In this document: in pieces, positions 1 to 4,365 of the stretch | Position numbering within the stretch: position 1 is the first letter of the stretch | How the letters are laid out: every line of letters begins with the position of its first letter | Assembly (NCBI GenBank): GCA_028282865.1 | Contig: JANQHA010000258.1 | Span: 1-6,934, forward strand | DNA: 6,934 nucleotides | Origin: Oligoflexales bacterium | Lineage (GTDB): Bacteria > Bdellovibrionota_B > Oligoflexia > Oligoflexales > CACXFL01 | Direction: 5' to 3' | The notes under the pieces: model-generated | What the model was told of the DNA's origin: nothing | The model's database searches: none | Seen by the model: only the letters and a program-made list of their open reading frames with translations | Made by a program: the position numbers and the translations under genes

Positions 1-126
1 CGCTTCAATTATATACCGCCAACTTATTACTGGCAGGTTAGCAGTTTCTAGTTTGATGATCAAAGAATGTCGAAGTTTTAGATCGAAGTGGATATCATCA
101 CTTTAACGTCTTTGATAAGTGCTATT
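1..126 (-). pseudogene. Decayed 5'-truncated paralogue of the HELRH protease gene
   Basis: Read on the minus strand, bases 96 to 1 stay open and encode a peptide starting DIHFDLKLRHSLIIKLETA. It matches residues 158-178 of the exported HELRH protein at 698-2290 (DIRSYLKLRHSLAIKRETA); I count 15 identities in 21 residues. At DNA level bases 40-96 match 1763-1819 at about 44 of 57 positions by hand count. Upstream of base 96 the resemblance continues weakly to about 126, but only with small insertions and deletions. These put a TAA at 103-105 in frame, and no start codon or signal peptide precedes the fragment. Downstream of the ETA motif similarity fades but the frame remains open to base 1, so more of this copy probably lies left of the window. 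I infer a broken duplicate; a divergent functional gene with a remote start is much less likely. Confidence 0.7.
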
Positions 127-152
127 GAAACAAAATTCTACTTGCCGCTATA

Positions 153-181
153 TTGCCAAGCAGCCTAATGATTGGTACCAT
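153..181 (+). promoter_or_regulatory. Candidate sigma70-type promoter for the cysteine-rich gene
   Basis: TTGCCA at 153-158 (5 of 6 to the -35 consensus) is followed after 17 bases by TACCAT at 176-181 (4 of 6 to the -10 consensus). Transcription would begin near 188, upstream of the GGAGG ribosome binding site at 212-216. It would also exclude the ATG at 172 as a usable start. This is pattern matching by eye only. Confidence 0.35.
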
Positions 182-211
182 TTAACCTTATCAATAATCT
201 TGGGTCTACAC

Positions 212-216
212 GGAGG
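212..216 (+). promoter_or_regulatory. Ribosome binding site that fixes the start at 223
   Basis: GGAGG lies six bases ahead of the ATG at 223. The in-frame ATG at 172 has no comparable site and would add 17 residues in front of an otherwise well-formed signal peptide. The shorter start is therefore chosen. Confidence 0.75.
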
Positions 217-222
217 TATCGA

Positions 223-672
223 ATGAGATTATTTCTTACCGTTGCACTACTTTTATCTACTCTAAACGCCGCAGGCTCAGGCCTTTATGAGAATACTTAT
301 CTTTTAGACCATGAGGTTCATTCGACAAAGGCAACTGGTTATTTTGCAGATGGTCCGGTTCCTCCATCGCAGCTTGAGTGGCCTGATTGCCCCGCGGGGC
401 ATACTGTGACGAGTGCTGGATCTGGCGTCATCCCTCCGTTTGAAGGGCAGCCATTTGTTGATCAAAATGGTGCTGAAAGTCTTGCTGAGGCTGAGTGCAT
501 GTTGGAGGCGGAAGAAGAGTTTAATTGTGACAACGGTAGCAAACCAGTGGCTAATTTCGATATTGTTGTAAATAATTGTACAGTAATGGATGGGCTGGTT
601 ACCTGCGAAGCGAGTTGCTCTTTTAAATGGCGGTGCTGTAAAAGCCCAGCTCCTAGGGCAATTACTTTCTAA
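223..672 (+). CDS. Small exported eight-cysteine protein, unknown function
   Basis: This gene encodes 149 residues. The start MRLFLTVALLLSTLNAAGSG is a classical signal peptide: one Arg, a hydrophobic core, and a likely signal peptidase I cut after LNA or NAA at about residue 16-17. The mature part (~130 residues) holds eight cysteines at 56, 92, 102, 119, 128, 132, 138 and 139. The even number and the crowding of the last four (TCEASC then CC) suggest a disulfide-bonded fold that oxidises in the periplasm or outside the cell. An acidic stretch (about 85-99) sits between the first two cysteines. I recognise no family and there is no catalytic motif. It lies between the protease-gene remnant on the left and the convergent intact protease gene on the right, with only 25 bases between the two stop codons. 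A role as partner or inhibitor of that protease is possible but has no direct evidence. Confidence 0.8.
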   Translation: MRLFLTVALLLSTLNAAGSGLYENTYLLDHEVHSTKATGYFADGPVPPSQLEWPDCPAGHTVTSAGSGVIPPFEGQPFVDQNGAESLAEAECMLEAEEEFNCDNGSKPVANFDIVVNNCTVMDGLVTCEASCSFKWRCCKSPAPRAITF

Positions 673-697
673 GTTTCTTTATTAAGCACAGTGGGTG

Positions 698-2290
698 TTA
701 CTCAAAAATTGCTCGGCACCGGGATCCTGTAAACGAAGCGTAGGGATTGCTATAGCTTTTCATAGCTTGAGTATGAACTTTGACCTGCTGTGCTCGCAGT
801 TTAGGGTCACCCGGGGTACTCGCCAGTACGATGCTTTTCTGCGCTTTTTTTACTAGCTTATTAGAGTATTTGTTAATGGCTCTGATTCGGTCCATGATAG
901 CTTTCTCTGCCCGGGCCTTTACGCCAGGGGACCCGATAGCAATATCTAAGGCAAGTTCTTGGTATTCTGGGCCTAATAGCTGGTATTTCAAAGAAGCGAC
1001 TTCATTGCTAACCTCATAATATATTCCTACTGGCGCTTCGGCTTCCTCGGACTCCAAAATATGTTGATAGGTTATTTCGGTTCTGGTGCTACTTTTGTCT
1101 TTATGGTCTCTAATAAACTGACGGGTAAGCTCGGCAGTTTGGAGAGAGATATGCTTAAGAACAAGAGCCTTCTCAACTATCAAGTCTTGCATTTTTTTAG
1201 AAGCAGCTAGGCGGAAGTCAGTTACTCGCGAATATTCTGAAGACCAATAATGAAGGTCCCCAAGCCAGGTGTCTAGCTCCTCTAGAGAAAAGTGATCTTC
1301 ATAGTGCCATGGAAGCTCTTCAATTATATGCTTCTTAATAGTTCCAGAATGTAGCGAGTCGATGTTGTTTGCCCTTAAATAGGCAAAATAAGCATGCCGT
1401 AGCTCGTGAATACCTGTCTGCAGTGGTTTTCCGGTATAAATCATACGGTCGGATAGATCTAATGTTTTTTGCTGTTCATTGAACATCGCGTTTGCTCGTT
1501 CAAGGACTTTAGCAGCGGGAGCGTGGTAAAATGCTTCAACCAAACGCTTGCTTTTGGTGATGCTGTGAAAAAACTTATTGACGCGTGCTCCGTGGATATC
1601 TGGTTCGATCCAAAATACTTTTAAATTTCTGTCATAATTTGGATTATGATACGTCTCGCTATCGTAAGAGATCTTGAGTCCGGTTAAAACCTTCTCGAAG
1701 AGATCTTCTAATCGCTTTGTGTCCTCTTCTGAAACGCCAAGTGAAGAATCACCTTCGAGAAAAGCCGTCTCTCGTTTTATAGCCAAAGAGTGTCGAAGTT
1801 TTAAATAGGAACGGATATCGTTTTTAACACGATCAGAAACATCGAGCGAGTTGATTAGGTGCTTATCTATGGCAGATATTTTACTTATAGGATTTTTTGA
1901 AGAACTAGCGGGTGTACCGTCGGACTCTATGCCACCAAGAAAGTAACTGGCTAGAGCTATGAAGTGACGTTCGATGTCTGACAAGTCAGCTCGGCTAGGG
2001 CTGACTCCAAATTGCTTAGCTGCGCTTTGGGCGTTTTCTACTGTGCTGTTTATTAACTTATTTACTTTTTTTGCTATTGGTGACGAATCAGCTAGCATCA
2101 GCTGATAGATCTGTTCAACTCTAGTATCTTCCGTTATTTCAATACCTTCACTTTGAGCATAGGTGAGTAGCCATTGTTTGCCGTAATAAGTATCGATAGC
2201 AGCATATTCCCAGCTAGAAACCTTAGAAAAGGCACTGGGAGCTGACGCGCAAGATATAACTAGCAAAATAACTAGTCTAAGTAAGTTCAT
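698..2290 (-). CDS. Exported putative zinc metallopeptidase with HELRH motif
   Basis: This gene encodes 530 residues from the ATG at 2288-2290. The N-terminus MNLLRLVILLVISC is a signal sequence. VISC (Cys14) fits a lipobox, so it may be a lipoprotein; a signal peptidase I cut after AFS (residue 22) is the alternative. The key feature is HELRH at residues 295-299 within GIHELRHAYFAYL, the HExxH zinc-binding pattern of zincins, with Glu296 as presumed catalytic base. A conserved-looking stretch follows (EELPWHYEDHFSLEELDTW, residues 324-342). Glu324/Glu325 lie about 25 residues after the motif, a plausible distance for a third ligand as in gluzincins. The C-terminal ~170 residues look largely helical and lysine-rich. 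I cannot name a peptidase family. An upstream in-frame ATG at 2434 would add 48 residues before the signal peptide and is rejected. The strand is opposite to all other intact genes, with its own candidate promoter. A fragment of a second copy lies at 1-126. Protease activity is inferred from the motif only. Confidence 0.75.
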   Translation of the reverse strand: MNLLRLVILLVISCASAPSAFSKVSSWEYAAIDTYYGKQWLLTYAQSEGIEITEDTRVEQIYQLMLADSSPIAKKVNKLINSTVENAQSAAKQFGVSPSRADLSDIERHFIALASYFLGGIESDGTPASSSKNPISKISAIDKHLINSLDVSDRVKNDIRSYLKLRHSLAIKRETAFLEGDSSLGVSEEDTKRLEDLFEKVLTGLKISYDSETYHNPNYDRNLKVFWIEPDIHGARVNKFFHSITKSKRLVEAFYHAPAAKVLERANAMFNEQQKTLDLSDRMIYTGKPLQTGIHELRHAYFAYLRANNIDSLHSGTIKKHIIEELPWHYEDHFSLEELDTWLGDLHYWSSEYSRVTDFRLAASKKMQDLIVEKALVLKHISLQTAELTRQFIRDHKDKSSTRTEITYQHILESEEAEAPVGIYYEVSNEVASLKYQLLGPEYQELALDIAIGSPGVKARAEKAIMDRIRAINKYSNKLVKKAQKSIVLASTPGDPKLRAQQVKVHTQAMKSYSNPYASFTGSRCRAIFE

Positions 2291-2318
2291 ACCGTTTTGC
2301 CTATTGTTGATAGGGCGG

Positions 2319-2347
2319 AATATAGTCACTTGGCCTGGTATATGCAA
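2319..2347 (-). promoter_or_regulatory. Candidate promoter for the HELRH protease gene
   Basis: On the minus strand TTGCAT (2347-2342) is followed after 17 bases by TATATT (2324-2319), 5 of 6 to the -10 consensus; the -35 is poor (3 of 6). Transcription would start near 2312, giving a leader of about 22 bases before the ATG at 2290. This agrees with the signal-peptide start and argues against the start at 2434. The ribosome binding site is weak (AGG within ATAGGCAAAACGGT). Confidence 0.35.
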
Positions 2348-2409
2348 GAGGTATATCTGTTCGGTTTCTAAAACCGGTCTCAAATTGTGAACAGCTTTTA
2401 GGGCCGGTA

Positions 2410-2419
2410 TGGTCGACCA
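2410..2419. promoter_or_regulatory. Perfect palindrome in the divergent intergenic region
   Basis: TGGTCGACCA is a perfect 10-base palindrome. It is flanked by a further inverted pair, TTTTAG near 2395-2400 and CTAAAA near 2425-2430, so the whole segment could fold or bind a dimeric regulator. It lies between the divergently transcribed protease gene and the WRLPT gene. The rest of 2291-2558 holds the candidate protease promoter and AT-rich sequence before the TTG start. A TATATT at 2508-2513 might be a -10 element, but its -35 spacing is poor. Confidence 0.25.
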
Positions 2420-2548
2420 GCCAGCTAAAAACATGCTGAATAATTAAGCCTCCTGCGTGATTGTTTGGTGGCCGATTAGTTACCGCTTGATCGAAGGTGG
2501 TAGACGGTATATTTAATCTGTAATTGATTATATGCTTTAACATCGTTT

Positions 2549-2561
2549 AAGGTTTATTTTG
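2549..2561 (+). promoter_or_regulatory. Ribosome binding site and TTG start
   Basis: AAGG at 2549-2552 stands six bases before TTG at 2559-2561. The ATG at 2532 runs into a stop after two codons. The in-frame ATG at 2604 would remove most of the signal peptide. TTG is therefore the best-supported start. Confidence 0.6.
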
Positions 2562-3326
2562 TCTTCCCTAAAAAATTTATTACATACGCTGTTTGCCTTT
2601 TCTATGGTGGTTAGTCGTGGCGGTCTTGCCGCTGATAGTGATGGAATAAATGTTTTCCACCCAACGAATCCTCCCAGTACTTGCTACAATCTTTTCCAGT
2701 CTGGCTTTTATGTGAAGCAAACCGGTATTGAGAATAACAATTTCTCTTACGTTTCATCAGGTAAAATTGGTTCTTATGAGTGCTTTCGCATCGAAGCTCG
2801 TAACCCCGAAACTGGCAAGAGAGTGGGTGAGTTGGCATTTAGAAATACCAAGTTGCGGGGGAAAAACGCTTATGACCTTTCTGACATTCTTACCGATTTT
2901 AGCGCAATACATGAGAATGCTAAATGGCGTTTGCCTACTGAGTCCGAAGCTCGGGTTATCCTGCAAACCAAGGCCGCTGACTTTAGTTCATGGGATTCCA
3001 TTTCCACTGAGATAGGCGGAGAGGATATCCCCGTTTGGACCATAACCGGAGTCGGCAGGAGCTCTCGGATCCGCCTATCTATGTTTCACCGGATACGTAC
3101 TACAAAGAATTCGACTGTTTCCAAAGCGGATGTCAGCTATCAGGTGTCTTTTTTGAAATCTTTTGAATACGCTAATCGAAGCACTAGGTGGTATTGGTTG
3201 GCAGCTGGCTCTAGCGAGGGTGAGGAGGATATTACTATCGGTTTCCGTCAGCAGCTTGTTAAGTATTTAGACCAAGGCATTAAAATTTTCTTAGTCTACT
3301 CTGATGCTGGCGGAATATTAAAGTAG
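2559..3326 (+). CDS. Exported protein with WRLPT motif (DUF1566/Lcl-like), function unknown
   Basis: This gene encodes 255 residues from a TTG start. The N-terminus MSSLKNLLHTLFAFSMVVSRGGLAADS is a signal peptide with a likely cut after LAA (about residue 25). The mature protein has two cysteines in its first third (STCYN and YECFR), which could form one disulfide. NAKWRLPTESEARVIL, with the WRLPT core at residues 123-127, is the hallmark of DUF1566/Lcl C-terminal-type domains found in many bacterial surface proteins. These also tend to have a later aromatic strand like VWTIT here. The rest of that domain is not clear by eye, so the assignment is tentative. No catalytic residues or membrane anchor are visible after the signal peptide. 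It is followed by a 186-base gap before the barrel gene, so co-transcription is possible but not shown. Products of this type are usually surface or periplasmic and their role is not known. Confidence 0.75.
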   Translation: MSSLKNLLHTLFAFSMVVSRGGLAADSDGINVFHPTNPPSTCYNLFQSGFYVKQTGIENNNFSYVSSGKIGSYECFRIEARNPETGKRVGELAFRNTKLRGKNAYDLSDILTDFSAIHENAKWRLPTESEARVILQTKAADFSSWDSISTEIGGEDIPVWTITGVGRSSRIRLSMFHRIRTTKNSTVSKADVSYQVSFLKSFEYANRSTRWYWLAAGSSEGEEDITIGFRQQLVKYLDQGIKIFLVYSDAGGILK

Positions 3327-3337
3327 TCAGCCCCTAC

Positions 3338-3357
3338 TCGCTTTTAAGCGATATCGC
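3338..3357. repeat. Two overlapping short palindromes after the WRLPT gene
   Basis: TCGCTTTTAAGCGA (3338-3351) is self-complementary except for its two central T bases. It overlaps the perfect palindrome GCGATATCGC (3348-3357). Either could form a small hairpin or a protein site. No T-run follows, so it is a poor intrinsic terminator. The remainder of the 3327-3512 gap shows only a TTGGCA at 3446-3451, without a convincing -10, and the ribosome binding site of the next gene. Confidence 0.3.
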
Positions 3358-3512
3358 ATTATCTCAAAGGTATACTTTTGTTACCAAATACCCGGTCAGT
3401 TCGGCCAAAATAAAGCTCTTAGGCTATTTTAACGCGGCTTCAATGTTGGCATAGACCTTGCTGACTACATCAATAGCACACTCTGTAGTGTTTCGGTGGA
3501 AGGGAGTCTTTT

Positions 3513-4364
3513 ATGTGTAACCACGGTATGGTTATGTTGCAGGTCTATGTGATCATGAGCGTAAGCGTTTTCTTAAGCGAAGTTGGAATCGGCTTAGCAG
3601 CATATGGACAGGAAGTCCAGGCATCTAAGAGTAGCAGCTCTTCCCATGTCAAGGAGGTTTCCTCTACTTACGGCTTGGTTGCAGGTTTTAAGCCTGAGTA
3701 TTATGAAACCTCAGGACAGTACTTACTTCAGAGCTTAGATCTATCGTTCTCTTTACCTAGTAAAGTTAGTTTGTCCGTATCCTCGGCAGTCATTTCTGTC
3801 AATGAGCCTGAAAGAGAAAGCAAGTTACAAGACACTTCGATTTCTTTGGCAAAGGCCGATCTCCTCCGGACTAAATTTATAAAAGCCTCGGGTCAGGTAA
3901 CCCACAATCTACCAACCTCTGAACAAAGTAAGTTGCAAGGATTGCAAAGCACGGATGCTATGGGGCTTTCCATATCTACCAGCATCTCGAAAGTTACTTT
4001 AGGTACTTCGTTAGGCGCAAAGAAGTATTGGTATCAGGAGACTCTGAATGCTGATGGTCAATCAAATCGTGATTATGACATGTCAGGTAAGCTCTTCTTA
4101 AGTCTTGGCCTTGGTAAGCTGACTTCTAAGATTTCTGGAGCACTCATCAGCAGAACGTTTCATAGTGGCAGAAACGATGGTCTGTATGAAGTCTCATTGA
4201 GCCTTACATACAGCGCTTTAGATAAATTGGCGGTATTTGCCGGAATAGATACCTCCGAGGCACAGATTGTCGACCAAAAGCGGCAGCAAGCGAAGATCTA
4301 TGCAAAGGATCTGACTGCAGCATATATAGGGATGAGTTATCAATTTTTATCAGGGAGGGGCTAG
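3513..4364 (+). CDS. Probable outer-membrane beta-barrel protein
   Basis: This gene encodes 283 residues. The ATG at 3513 is preceded by AGGGAG (3501-3506) with six bases of spacing. The first ~31 residues (MCNHGMVMLQVYVIMSVSVF through GIGLAA) act as a signal peptide. The mature chain is rich in Ser, Leu, Thr and Gly and has many alternating amphipathic segments of 9-12 residues, for example LLQSLDLSFSL, KVSLSVSSAVISV, SGKLFLSLGL, LYEVSLSLTY and AAYIGMSYQF. I count roughly ten to twelve candidate strands. The last strand ends in Phe278 (YIGMSYQF), the aromatic end typical of BAM-inserted proteins, but five residues (LSGRG) follow it. There are no cysteines after the signal region. No named porin family is recognised. 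Its stop is one base from the start of the metalloprotease lipoprotein, whose ribosome binding site it contains. The two are thus likely one operon, and the barrel may be a partner or exit route for the lipoprotein; that is inference. Confidence 0.75.
   Translation: MCNHGMVMLQVYVIMSVSVFLSEVGIGLAAYGQEVQASKSSSSSHVKEVSSTYGLVAGFKPEYYETSGQYLLQSLDLSFSLPSKVSLSVSSAVISVNEPERESKLQDTSISLAKADLLRTKFIKASGQVTHNLPTSEQSKLQGLQSTDAMGLSISTSISKVTLGTSLGAKKYWYQETLNADGQSNRDYDMSGKLFLSLGLGKLTSKISGALISRTFHSGRNDGLYEVSLSLTYSALDKLAVFAGIDTSEAQIVDQKRQQAKIYAKDLTAAYIGMSYQFLSGRG
4354..4358 (+). promoter_or_regulatory. Ribosome binding site inside the upstream gene (translational coupling)
   Basis: GGAGG lies seven bases before the ATG at 4366 and within the last codons of the barrel gene, whose TAG is at 4362-4364. 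Stop and start are one base apart, so ribosomes ending the first gene can re-initiate on the second. A second ATG follows directly at 4369 and would lose only one residue. Confidence 0.75.
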
Positions 4365-4365
4365 C

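Noticed and set aside
172..222. Upstream in-frame ATG extending the cysteine-rich protein by 17 residues
   Set aside because: It lacks a ribosome binding site, overlaps the candidate -10 region, and would bury a well-formed signal peptide behind a charged leader. The ATG at 223 has GGAGG at ideal spacing.
640..659. Hairpin GCCC-8-GGGC followed by TTTT on the minus strand, as a terminator for the HELRH gene
   Set aside because: The stem is only four pairs and the run only four T bases, inside the convergent coding sequence. Too weak to call.
780..1019. Plus-strand open frame of 79 codons with a hydrophobic start
   Set aside because: It is antisense to the C-terminal part of the HELRH protein, whose frame is long and consistent. 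The hydrophobic stretch is what reverse-reading of a Lys/Glu-rich helix gives.
2256..2275. Direct repeat ATAACTAG twice
   Set aside because: It falls in codons for the Val/Ile/Leu core of the signal peptide of the HELRH protein, where low-complexity codon repetition is expected.
2291..2434. In-frame extension of the HELRH protein to an ATG at 2434
   Set aside because: It would place 48 unremarkable residues before a clear signal sequence. An AGGAGG on this strand is 14 bases away from that ATG, which is too far, and a candidate promoter lies downstream of it.
3338..3351. Palindrome after the WRLPT gene as an intrinsic terminator
   Set aside because: The stem is short with a near-zero loop and no T-run follows on either strand; kept only as a palindrome.
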